Below, piece after piece: positions 1-8,072 of a stretch of DNA of 64,000 nucleotides (its first letter is position 1; each line of letters starts with the position of its first letter). The position numbers and the translations under genes were made by a program. The stretch comes from Pelosinus propionicus DSM 13327 (GTDB lineage: Bacteria > Bacillota > Negativicutes > DSM-13327): assembly GCF_900114615.1 (NCBI RefSeq), contig NZ_FOTS01000016.1, positions 42,569 through 106,568 on the forward strand. The letters are read 5' to 3'. Under the pieces are notes generated by a model. That model was given only the letters and a program-made list of their open reading frames with translations, was not told the origin of the DNA and made no database searches.

Positions 1-24
1 GAGGTTGTTAAGGCCTGGCAATAA
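1..24 (+). CDS. 3' tail of an upstream gene (partial)
   Basis: The first 24 bases read without interruption as EVVKAWQ followed by TAA, 33 bases before the next start. This looks like the last codons of a gene that begins outside the window. Seven residues are too few to name a family, so this is only a plausible tail. Confidence 0.3.
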   Translation, partial: EVVKAWQ

Positions 25-57
25 GTTGAAAATAATATAAATGTAGGAGCGTGAAAT

Positions 58-1527
58 ATGTCTACAAATGCTAATGTGGTTAAAAGTGAACCTCAAAAAG
101 CTGGCTTTGACTATTGGCGAAAGCGTGCGGGTATTCCATTAACAATAATTATTTTCACAGCAGTATTAATGATGCCGACACCCGTTGGATTGACACTTGC
201 GGGCAAAAAAGCACTGGCGTTGCTTGCCGCCCTCGTTACCCTGTATTTAACCGAGCCTGTTGAACTGACGGTAGTCAGCCTGATGATTTTACCCACTGCT
301 GTTTTTTTAGGGTTGGGCAGCACGAAAGTTGTATTAGAGAACTTTGCTACTTCTTCTATATTTTTATTAGTTGGTGCCACTATGATGGCAGCTGCTATGG
401 AAAAAACTCGTTTAGCCGAAAGATTCACCTATTGGCTGCTTTCGACCATTGGCTGTTCGGCTCGGAATATTAGCTTAGGAGTTACACTTGCTAATGTTGC
501 GCTTGCTTTTATGGTTCCGTCTACTACTGCTAGAACAGCTATCCTTTTACCAATCTGTCTAAGTATAATCCACATGTATGAAAAGACGGGTGAATATCAA
601 AAAGGTCAGCGATTGAATTTTGCCATAAGCTTACTGTTAACATTAGCATTCACAAATTCTACCATTTCAGCTGGGGTTCTGACTGCTACAGTGCCTAATC
701 CTATTACTGTGGATTTTATTGCCAAAGCTGGCACCGTAATTACATATATGGATTGGTTAATGTACGGTTTTCCGCCGGCAATTGTCATGACGTTATTTAG
801 CTGGTGGTATTTGCGCAAAGTTTTCAAGCCAGAACGTGAAGAGATCCCAGGCGGAAAAGAGCTCATAACGCAAAAACTTAATGATATGGGAGCCATGACT
901 TCACCTGAATGGCGTACTCTTTTTGTATTCCTTTTGGTAGTTGCGCTATGGGCGACAGGTGGCATAACCAAAATGGACACTACTGTTGCTTGTTATCTAG
1001 GTGTTAGTTTATTGTTTCTTCCTAAATTTGGAGTTATTAAGTGGAAGGATACCAATAGGGATTCAGCCTACCATATTTTAATGATGAGTGGGGGGGCGCT
1101 TGCTGTTGGTGAATTTCTTATGAAGACTGGAGCTGCTAAGTGGCTTGCGAATAGTGTTTTCCACTCTCTTGGTTTAGCCGGTGCATCATCGCTGGTGGTT
1201 ATTGGTGCTGTACTGTTCATTGTCCAGTTTTCTCGTATCGGTTTTTTTGGCACAACGGGTCTCACCGTATTGTTTATGCCGGTGCTTATTGCGTTGGCTG
1301 CTACTGCTAATCTTCCTGCTGCTGCTGTGGCTTTACCTGCAGGTATGCTTATTGGTGGCTTTCCTTTCTTAATGTTTTATAACACGATTTCAAATATCCT
1401 TATCTTTGGCACAGGTTATTTGACTGTAGGAGATTTTCCTAAGGTTGGCGGTGTATTATGTCTAGTCGGAGTTATTGTATATACAATATGTGCTACAACG
1501 TACTGGCGCTGGTTGGGATTATTTTAG
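58..1527 (+). CDS. DASS-family (SLC13-like) carboxylate:sodium symporter
   Basis: A 489-residue polytopic membrane protein with about a dozen hydrophobic segments, the usual length for divalent anion:sodium symporters. Family-typical features are the serine/threonine-rich re-entrant stretch near residue 155 (VPSTTARTAILLP) and a second half ending in GFPFLMFYNTISN. Such carriers import di- or tricarboxylates with sodium; the exact substrate cannot be read. The ATG follows TAGGAG at a normal distance. It opens a run of co-directional genes (hydroxyacid dehydrogenase, HD hydrolase, RraA-like protein, 2-oxoacid oxidoreductase), which suggests it imports the acid they degrade. Confidence 0.85.
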   Translation: MSTNANVVKSEPQKAGFDYWRKRAGIPLTIIIFTAVLMMPTPVGLTLAGKKALALLAALVTLYLTEPVELTVVSLMILPTAVFLGLGSTKVVLENFATSSIFLLVGATMMAAAMEKTRLAERFTYWLLSTIGCSARNISLGVTLANVALAFMVPSTTARTAILLPICLSIIHMYEKTGEYQKGQRLNFAISLLLTLAFTNSTISAGVLTATVPNPITVDFIAKAGTVITYMDWLMYGFPPAIVMTLFSWWYLRKVFKPEREEIPGGKELITQKLNDMGAMTSPEWRTLFVFLLVVALWATGGITKMDTTVACYLGVSLLFLPKFGVIKWKDTNRDSAYHILMMSGGALAVGEFLMKTGAAKWLANSVFHSLGLAGASSLVVIGAVLFIVQFSRIGFFGTTGLTVLFMPVLIALAATANLPAAAVALPAGMLIGGFPFLMFYNTISNILIFGTGYLTVGDFPKVGGVLCLVGVIVYTICATTYWRWLGLF

Positions 1528-1557
1528 CGCTTAAGTAATAATTGGAGGTAAGAATAG

Positions 1558-2538
1558 GTGGAAATTATTGCTCTTACAGGAGAATATGATCCTGAAATTA
1601 AAGCGTTATTCTCAAAGATGGTGCCGAATGGATTTAAGTTAAAAGAAATATCTGCAGCAAGCCAATATGATGAATTACATGATGCAAATTACATTATATT
1701 GAGAATACTTAGCCTAAATGAAGAGGTAATTAATTCTCTTCCTAATCTTAAATTAATTCAAAGATGGGGCGTCGGATATGACAAAGTAGATATCATCGCA
1801 GCTGGAAAGAACAATATTCCTGTTGCCATTACGTCAGGAATGAATGCCTCATCTGTATCTGAGATGGCTATACTTCTTATCCTTGCCGTTTACCGAAAAT
1901 TGATCTGTCTGCACAATAATGTGCTTGAAGGAAGGTGGCAGCAAGGAGGGCTTGGAAGCACATCGTATACCATAGACGGCAAAATAGTTGGACTGATTGG
2001 ATTAGGAAGTATTGGGAAACAGGTTGCTAAAAAAGTAATGGCTTTTGGTGCCACTGTTCAGTATTATGATGTATTTAGACTTTCACCAGAGGAAGAAGAG
2101 AAGCTTGGGATTCAATATGTAGAGCTAAAGCAATTGCTAAAAACATCTGATATCGTAAGTTTACATGTACCATTAACTGATAAAACTAAGCATTTGATTT
2201 GTAAGGATACCATCGAACTCATGAAGCCTATGGCAATTATAATCAATACTGCTCGAGGCCCGATCATTAAAGAAGATGACCTGGAAGAGGCACTTCAGAA
2301 TAAGAGAATATTGGGTGCAGGACTGGATTGTTTGGAAAATGAGCCTGCTAATGAGAATAATCCTCTACTTAAACTAAAGAATATTGTAGTTACGCCTCAT
2401 ATGGGCGGAAGTACAGCTGATATAAATGCTAGCATGGCTAAGCGCTGTATTGAAAATATCCTGAAAATTAGCAATGGTCAAGCCTTACCTAAGACAGATG
2501 TTGTAAATGCCCAGTACTTTGTTAATCAACAAATATAA
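1558..2538 (+). CDS. D-2-hydroxyacid dehydrogenase (NAD-dependent)
   Basis: 326 residues, GTG start after a GGAGG site. The nucleotide-binding motif GLIGLGSIGKQ lies near residue 145. The catalytic arginine is in NTARGPI and the catalytic histidine in TPHMGG, in the order of the D-3-phosphoglycerate/D-lactate dehydrogenase family. The enzyme interconverts a D-2-hydroxyacid and the 2-oxoacid with NAD(P)H. It sits 30 bases after the DASS transporter and upstream of a 2-oxoacid:ferredoxin oxidoreductase, so it may oxidise the imported hydroxyacid. There is no ACT domain, so serine biosynthesis is less likely. Substrate is inferred only from context. Confidence 0.85.
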   Translation: MEIIALTGEYDPEIKALFSKMVPNGFKLKEISAASQYDELHDANYIILRILSLNEEVINSLPNLKLIQRWGVGYDKVDIIAAGKNNIPVAITSGMNASSVSEMAILLILAVYRKLICLHNNVLEGRWQQGGLGSTSYTIDGKIVGLIGLGSIGKQVAKKVMAFGATVQYYDVFRLSPEEEEKLGIQYVELKQLLKTSDIVSLHVPLTDKTKHLICKDTIELMKPMAIIINTARGPIIKEDDLEEALQNKRILGAGLDCLENEPANENNPLLKLKNIVVTPHMGGSTADINASMAKRCIENILKISNGQALPKTDVVNAQYFVNQQI

Positions 2539-2600
2539 TTTTAAATAATACCTATAGCAAGATGGTTGCTGAAGGTTGGTAATGGAGATGGTATTTTACT

Positions 2601-3158
2601 ATGCATGCAAAAATTATGGAACTGTTACCGGAAATTAATTGGATTAAGGATGTAAAACTTCGTGATGCTGTTGTTGAAAGTTATGTTGACGCATTAACGG
2701 AAGGAGGATGGGAACCGGGGGACATGACAAACATTCCTTTTGCCTTGGCCTTTCCTAACTGTCCTACTTCCTATCTTCAACATGTAAGGGCCGTAACTCG
2801 TATGTCTCTCACTATATTAGAAGAATACAATTCTATATACAAGGGACATGGGGATTTTTTACTGGACCATGACCGACTTATCGCAGGTGCGATTTTACAT
2901 GACATTGGTAAATTGGTTGAGTGGGAGAAAGGACCTGATGGTAAGTTTGGTAAGTCCCAGGCAGGTAAGGATTTACGGCATCCATTTTCAGGAACAGTAA
3001 TAGCGATGCGTAATGGTATTTCTACTGATATTGCGCACATCATTGCAAATCATGCTCATGAAGGTGATGGGGCAAGACGTAGTCCAGAGGGGGTAGTGAT
3101 TAATAAAGTTGATATGATGAATTTTGATAGCATTAAATCACATTTGGGATATTTATAA
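2601..3158 (+). CDS. HD-domain phosphohydrolase-like protein
   Basis: 185 residues. The HD signature is clear: a histidine in the helix LLDHDRLIAGAILHDIGK supplies HD, and a later ANHAHEGDG supplies the distal metal-binding histidine and aspartate (KVDMMNFD). HD proteins are metal-dependent phosphohydrolases, but this one has no second domain and its substrate is unknown. Its position between a hydroxyacid dehydrogenase and an RraA-like aldolase implies a metabolic rather than signalling role. The start follows GGAGATGG. Confidence 0.7.
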   Translation: MHAKIMELLPEINWIKDVKLRDAVVESYVDALTEGGWEPGDMTNIPFALAFPNCPTSYLQHVRAVTRMSLTILEEYNSIYKGHGDFLLDHDRLIAGAILHDIGKLVEWEKGPDGKFGKSQAGKDLRHPFSGTVIAMRNGISTDIAHIIANHAHEGDGARRSPEGVVINKVDMMNFDSIKSHLGYL

Positions 3159-3240
3159 GCTTAATCTAAGATTGAATGTAGTCATTATGGCTAAGCCTAG
3201 AGTATAAAAATATAACCTAACGAAAAGAGGAGGAATTTAT

Positions 3241-3933
3241 ATGTCTAATGTTGGATGTCGAGTTTTTATGAAGATTAATCGCCCTAGTAAGGAATTGGTG
3301 GAAGGATTCAGAGGGATTCCAGTTGCAAATATTGCTGATGAAATGAATCGCTTTAGTTGCGTAGATGCACGGATCAAACCTTATAATAATAGACCGTTAT
3401 TAGGTACAGCGTTTACGGTAAAGGCCAGAGTGGCTGATAATTTATTGCTTCATAAGGCCTTAGAACTGGCACAGCCGGGTGATGTAATCATTGTTGATGC
3501 ACAAGGCGATACCGCAAATGCCATAACAGGTGAAATTATGATGACTCAGGCTGCTGTCAATGGACTGGCTGGCGTAGTGATTGACGGAGCCATTCGTGAT
3601 GCAGCGCAAATGCAAGAGTTAGATATGCCTGTATATGCAGCAGGAGTACAACCAAAGGGGCCTTACAAAGATGGTCCTGGAGAAATTAACGTTCCTGTTA
3701 GCTGTGGAGGCGTTGTAGTAAATCCGGGAGATATTGTAGTAGGGGATGCGGATGGCATTGTTATTATTAGTCCTAAAGACGCACCGGAAACCTTGAAGAA
3801 GGCCATAGCGAAGCTAGCTAAAGAACAGGCGATCATTCAGGGCATTAAGGATCGGGTTCCTAGAGATAAATCATGGGTAGATAAGGCTTTAACAAAAGTG
3901 GGCTGCGAATATATTGATGACGTTTATAAATAG
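3241..3933 (+). CDS. RraA-like / 4-hydroxy-4-methyl-2-oxoglutarate aldolase family protein
   Basis: 230 residues after a strong AGGAGG site. The signature GVVIDGAIRDAAQM (about residues 110-125) carries the arginine-aspartate pair that binds substrate and metal in the HMG/CHA aldolase-RraA family, followed by the GDIVVGDADGIVI block. Class II pyruvate aldolases of this fold cleave 4-hydroxy-2-oxo acids or decarboxylate oxaloacetate; RraA itself binds RNase E. The metabolic neighbourhood favours aldolase or decarboxylase activity. It probably hands a 2-oxoacid to the oxidoreductase encoded next. Confidence 0.8.
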   Translation: MSNVGCRVFMKINRPSKELVEGFRGIPVANIADEMNRFSCVDARIKPYNNRPLLGTAFTVKARVADNLLLHKALELAQPGDVIIVDAQGDTANAITGEIMMTQAAVNGLAGVVIDGAIRDAAQMQELDMPVYAAGVQPKGPYKDGPGEINVPVSCGGVVVNPGDIVVGDADGIVIISPKDAPETLKKAIAKLAKEQAIIQGIKDRVPRDKSWVDKALTKVGCEYIDDVYK

Positions 3934-3954
3934 AGGAAAAGTAGGAGGACAGTT

Positions 3955-4155
3955 ATGGGAATTGAAATCACGACACTAAAGGAGAGATGCAAAGGCTGTA
4001 ATATTTGTGCAGCCTTTTGCCCTAAGAAAATTTTAGCAATGGATACCTTGGGAAAGGTATATGTAACAGATGAAAAAGCATGTATCAATTGTGGACAATG
4101 TGAACTACGTTGCCCTGATTATGCAATTTATGTAGAAAAGAAGGTGGAGAAATGA
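3955..4155 (+). CDS. korD: 2-oxoacid:ferredoxin oxidoreductase, delta (ferredoxin) subunit
   Basis: A 66-residue 2[4Fe-4S] ferredoxin. Two cysteine clusters are visible: CKGCNICAAFCP near residue 12 and CINCGQCELRCP near residue 43. It carries electrons from the thiamine-diphosphate catalytic subunits to free ferredoxin. It starts 21 bases after the RraA-like gene behind AGGAGG, and its stop overlaps the alpha-subunit start (ATGA), so it is translationally coupled to it. Confidence 0.9.
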   Translation: MGIEITTLKERCKGCNICAAFCPKKILAMDTLGKVYVTDEKACINCGQCELRCPDYAIYVEKKVEK

Positions 4156-5300
4156 GCCAAGCTAGATTAATGCAAGGGAATGAAGCTTGTGCCGAAGGCG
4201 CAATGGCTGCTGGAGTGAATTTTTTTGGAGGCTATCCAATTACCCCTTCTACAGAAATTGCTGAAATTATGGCAAAAGAACTTCCTGCCCTAGGTGGTAC
4301 TTTCATTCAGATGGAAGATGAAATTGCTGGGATCGCAGTCGTGTTAGGTGCAGCTTTAGCTGGTCGAAAAGCTCTTACCGCTACTTCCGGACCAGGGTTT
4401 TCTCTTAAACAAGAATTAATTGGTTATGGCTGTATAGCTGAAATACCGCTTGTTATTGCCAATGTTCAGAGGATGGGGCCAGCTACAGGTCAGCCTACTT
4501 CGCCTGCACAAGGGGATGTAATGCAGGCGCGGTGGGGAACTCATGGAGATCATCCTATGATTGCTCTATCTCCTTGGACGGTTCGAGAATCGTTTGATGT
4601 GGCAGTAATGGCCGTAAATTATGCAGAACGGTTCCGTACTCCTGTTATTATTTTATTGGATGAAGTAGTAGGCCACATGCGAGAAAAAGTTGTATTGCCG
4701 AAAGCGGAAGATATAGAAATATATCCTCGCCGCAAGCCAAATTGTACCAGGGAGGAGGGGTATAAACCATATACTCCGATGGCAGATTTAGTGCCAAATC
4801 CTGCAGATTTTGGAACTGGACATCATATTCATGTTACAGGACTTATTCATGATGAAACGGGCTTTCCAACAGGAAGTTCTAAGGTAACTGAGGATACGAT
4901 TCAAAGGTTGCATCAAAAAATTTCAAGGGTTCAAGATGAGATTACTCATTATGACGAGTTTTTTATGGAAGATGCTGAGTATGCAGTTTTGACATACGGT
5001 GGAACAGCTCGTACCGCCTATGCAGCAGTGAAAATGGCAAGGCAGCAAGGAATCAAAGTTGGCATGGTTCGCTTGATGACGATATGGCCTTTTGCGGATA
5101 AGGTTATCAAAAAAGTAGCTCAAAAAGTGAAAAAAATTCTTGTACCGGAAATGAACTACGGACAGCTGGTTTTGGAAGTTGAACGTGCTGCTGCAGGACA
5201 AGCAGCGGTAATTTCCCTTCCTAAATATAATACAGAAATATTTACTCCTAAAGAAATATGTACAGCAATCGAAGAACTTGCAACAGAGGTGGTAAAATGA
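4152..5300 (+). CDS. korA: 2-oxoacid:ferredoxin oxidoreductase, alpha subunit
   Basis: 382 residues. The N-terminal pyrimidine-binding domain begins GNEACAEGAMAAG with GYPITPSTEI, then the QMEDEIAGIA stretch that contacts the thiazolium and the TATSGPGFSL motif. With the beta subunit it decarboxylates a 2-oxoacid to acyl-CoA while reducing ferredoxin. Size and order (D-A-B-C) match 2-oxoglutarate or branched 2-oxoacid enzymes. The start overlaps korD by 4 bases and the end overlaps korB by 4 bases. Substrate choice between 2-oxoglutarate and 2-oxoisovalerate types cannot be settled by eye. Confidence 0.9.
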   Translation: MSQARLMQGNEACAEGAMAAGVNFFGGYPITPSTEIAEIMAKELPALGGTFIQMEDEIAGIAVVLGAALAGRKALTATSGPGFSLKQELIGYGCIAEIPLVIANVQRMGPATGQPTSPAQGDVMQARWGTHGDHPMIALSPWTVRESFDVAVMAVNYAERFRTPVIILLDEVVGHMREKVVLPKAEDIEIYPRRKPNCTREEGYKPYTPMADLVPNPADFGTGHHIHVTGLIHDETGFPTGSSKVTEDTIQRLHQKISRVQDEITHYDEFFMEDAEYAVLTYGGTARTAYAAVKMARQQGIKVGMVRLMTIWPFADKVIKKVAQKVKKILVPEMNYGQLVLEVERAAAGQAAVISLPKYNTEIFTPKEICTAIEELATEVVK

Positions 5301-6112
5301 GAAGCTATGAAAAATATTTCCGAATGAATCGGCTGCCACATATTTGGTGCCCGGGATGCGGTAATGGAATTGTCATGAAATCCATTGCCAAAGCTGCGGA
5401 ACAATTAGGACTTGATCAAGATAATACAGTAATCGTATCTGGTATCGGATGCTCATCAAGAGCTTCTGGTTATATGAACTTTGATACGTTGCATACAGCC
5501 CACGGCAGGGCAATTCCCTTTGCCACGGGCATTAAACTGGCAAATCCTAAACTGAAAGTCATTGTAATCACTGGTGATGGTGATTGTACGGCCATTGGCG
5601 GTAATCATTTTATTCACGGTGCTAGAAGAAATATTGATTTAACAGTAATACTGTTTAATAATAATATTTATGGCATGACTGGCGGACAGGCATCTCCCCT
5701 TACACCAACTGGAAAAAAAGCTACAACCGCTCCATTTGGCAGTGTTGATACAGCCTTTGATCCTTGTGAACTTGCCAAGGCTGCAGGCGCTAGCTATATT
5801 GCCAGAGGTACTGCTTTTCATGCAAAGCCACTGGTTGATCTGATTGCTCAAGGAATTTCCAATAACGGATTTTCCTTAGTAGAAGCCATTACCCAGTGTC
5901 CTATTTCCTATGGTCGGAGAAATAAAATGGGGGATGCGGCAGGAATGTTAAAATGGATGAGTGAAAACGCAGTTCCTTTAGCTGCTTATGAAAAACTAGC
6001 GGAAGAGCAAAAAGGTGATAAATTCCCAATCGGTGTTTTATATCAAAAAACCGCTCCAGAATACAGTGCAGAATATGCTAAGGTCATTAAATTGGCCCAG
6101 GGGGGAAAATAA
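5297..6112 (+). CDS. korB: 2-oxoacid:ferredoxin oxidoreductase, beta (thiamine diphosphate) subunit
   Basis: 271 residues from the ATG that overlaps the korA stop (ATGA). A longer frame opening at 5258 lies inside korA and has no ribosome site. The thiamine diphosphate motif is GDGDCTAIGGNHF, then NNNIYGMTGGQ, near residues 95-130. The N-terminal CPGCGNG and the internal cysteine pair are typical of this subunit. It supplies the thiamine-diphosphate half of the active site. The stop overlaps the gamma-subunit start by one base (TAATG). Confidence 0.92.
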   Translation: MRSYEKYFRMNRLPHIWCPGCGNGIVMKSIAKAAEQLGLDQDNTVIVSGIGCSSRASGYMNFDTLHTAHGRAIPFATGIKLANPKLKVIVITGDGDCTAIGGNHFIHGARRNIDLTVILFNNNIYGMTGGQASPLTPTGKKATTAPFGSVDTAFDPCELAKAAGASYIARGTAFHAKPLVDLIAQGISNNGFSLVEAITQCPISYGRRNKMGDAAGMLKWMSENAVPLAAYEKLAEEQKGDKFPIGVLYQKTAPEYSAEYAKVIKLAQGGK

Positions 6113-6633
6113 TGCAACAAATACGTCTATGCGGATCAGGCGGTCAAGGAGTAATTACTGCCGCGATTATTCTAGCAGAAGCAGCCATAATGGAAGGCAA
6201 GGAATCAGTACAATCCCAGTCCTATGGACCAGAAGCACGAGGAGGAGCCTCGAAGGCAGAAGTTATTATATCTGAAGAGTTCATCTATCATCCGAAAGTA
6301 GTGACGCCAGACGTGGTTTTAGCTCTCACCCAACAGGCAGCAGATAAATATTCAGCCGATCTTTGTGATAATGGCGTTCTTGTGATTGACGAAGATCTAG
6401 TGCCAGATTCCCCTGAGCACCCGAATGTAATCAAGGTGCCATTAACGCGTCTAGCCGTAGAGGGACTCGGCAAGGATTTGTTTACTAATATTGTTTCATT
6501 AGGACTTCTGGTGAAAGTAACTGGAGTTGTATCTTTTGAAACCATTCAAAAGTCTGTTGCCAAAAGAGTACCTCCGGCTACGATAGAAAAAAATATGCAG
6601 GCTTTGCGCATCGGATTTGATGCACTTGCTTAG
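6112..6633 (+). CDS. korC: 2-oxoacid:ferredoxin oxidoreductase, gamma subunit
   Basis: 173 residues with the family opening IRLCGSGGQGVITAA and QSYGPEARGGASKAEV at residues 35-50. The gamma subunit completes the catalytic core and is thought to bind CoA. It is the last gene of the tightly overlapping DABC operon and is followed by a strong intrinsic terminator at 6686-6728, so the operon that begins upstream ends here. Confidence 0.9.
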   Translation: MQQIRLCGSGGQGVITAAIILAEAAIMEGKESVQSQSYGPEARGGASKAEVIISEEFIYHPKVVTPDVVLALTQQAADKYSADLCDNGVLVIDEDLVPDSPEHPNVIKVPLTRLAVEGLGKDLFTNIVSLGLLVKVTGVVSFETIQKSVAKRVPPATIEKNMQALRIGFDALA

Positions 6634-6685
6634 CAGAGCGGATTGGTGGCTGAAACCAATTGATGACGCTAAAATTAGGTTGAAT

Positions 6686-6728
6686 GAAAAAGGGACCTCA
6701 TGGCACGTCTGGGCCAAGTCCCTTTTTC
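6686..6728 (+). terminator. Intrinsic terminator after the 2-oxoacid oxidoreductase operon
   Basis: An 11-base perfect inverted repeat (GAAAAAGGGAC with GTCCCTTTTTC) encloses a second stem TGGC/GCCA, ending in a T-run. It lies 53 bases past korC. Confidence 0.85.
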
Positions 6729-6828
6729 TAAAATGATAGCATAGATTTTGTTTTGAGTTTCCTGAAAATTGAAAATCATCCGGCAAAGATTGTTATATCA
6801 GAAATATGATGTGGAGGGATTGACGATA

Positions 6829-8060
6829 ATGGATGCTAAGAAGATGGGATCATTGCATTACTCGCGGGTGGAATGTTTATTAATGCGATTGATCGCGGTG
6901 CACTTGGGGTGGCAGCACCAATTATGCTGAAAGAGTTGAACATGGATCCAGGTTTGATGGGGATTGCGCTGTCAGTTTTTTATTGGAGCTATATTATTTG
7001 TATGGTTCCGGTCGGAAGATTTGCGGACAAATATGGCGCAAAGAAGGCAATGGGCTGGGCTGCGGTGCTTTGGTCCCTTATGTCTGCGGCAACTGGCTTT
7101 GTGCACGGCTTTTATGGCTTGATATTAACTCGGCTGGGTGTTGGTGCGGGTGAAGCGGCAGGAAATCCGTTGAGTGCAAAAGTAATAAGTGAGAACTTTT
7201 CGTCAAGCCAGAGGGCTACAGCGACGGGTTTCTGCCTTTCAGGTACTAAACTTGGTATGGCGGCTGTTCCGCTATTAATGGGCTTTTTGATCACTCAATG
7301 GAATTGGCGAGTTGCATTTTTTGTGACAGGCGCGGGAAGTTTATTGTGGTGTGTGTTATGGTATTACTTTTATAAAGACGCTTCAGAGCAAACTGAGGGA
7401 GATTCTAAGTCTCAAGGGGTTGCTATACCATGGAAACAGTTCTTGACCAATCGATGTGTTCTTGGTCTTATGGTTACTAAATTCTTCCTGGATTATCTAT
7501 GGGTCTTATTTGTGAGCTGGCTTCCTGCTTATCTTGTCATGGAGAGAGGTTTCTCGATTATTAAGATGGGAGTATATGCTTCTATCCCTTGGGTTGTAGG
7601 TTTTGTTGCTCAACCGGCAATGGGCTACTTTTCTGACTGGCTTATTAAGAAAGGTACAAGTGTAACCAAAGCCAGAAAGTATACATTGGTAGGTTCTCAG
7701 TTAGTTGCTGCGCTGGTTATTGCAGTAGGGTTTGTTGATGATCCAGTCATTGCTGTTATTCTATTGACGGTAAATATTGCAGGTGAGTCGGCATCAGCAG
7801 GTATCATGTGGACAATTCTTGCGGAAGTCTCACCCAAAGGAATGGGCGGTACTGTTTCCAGTGCCATAAATACGGTTAGTTCTATAGCTGGTGTACTGGC
7901 TCCAACGATTACAGGCTTTATTTATAAATTTACCGGCAGTTTTCAAATGGCACTATTGGTTGCTGGCATAGGCATATTGATATCGGCATGTTCAATTTTA
8001 TTTATTGTTCCGGAAATTAAGCCGATTGAGCTTAATGAGAAAGATAATATTTTGAATTGA
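6829..8060 (+). CDS. MFS transporter, ACS type, with apparent frameshift in the first codons
   Basis: About 400 residues with 12 predicted helices and the MFS loop motif GRFADKYGAKKA. The opening INAIDRGALGVAAP resembles the anion:cation symporter (hexuronate/glucarate/galactonate) subfamily. The long frame has its first ATG at 6873, in the middle of helix 1 and without a ribosome site. A good site (GGAGGG at 6813) and ATG at 6829 give MDAKKM in another frame. The missing helix (IIALLAGGMF) resumes at 6849 in the main frame, so one base appears lost near 6846-6848. This is a sequencing error, a pseudogene, or recoding. It sits just upstream of a chemoreceptor and two amidohydrolases. Confidence 0.8.
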
Positions 8061-8072
8061 GGGGTTGTACAA

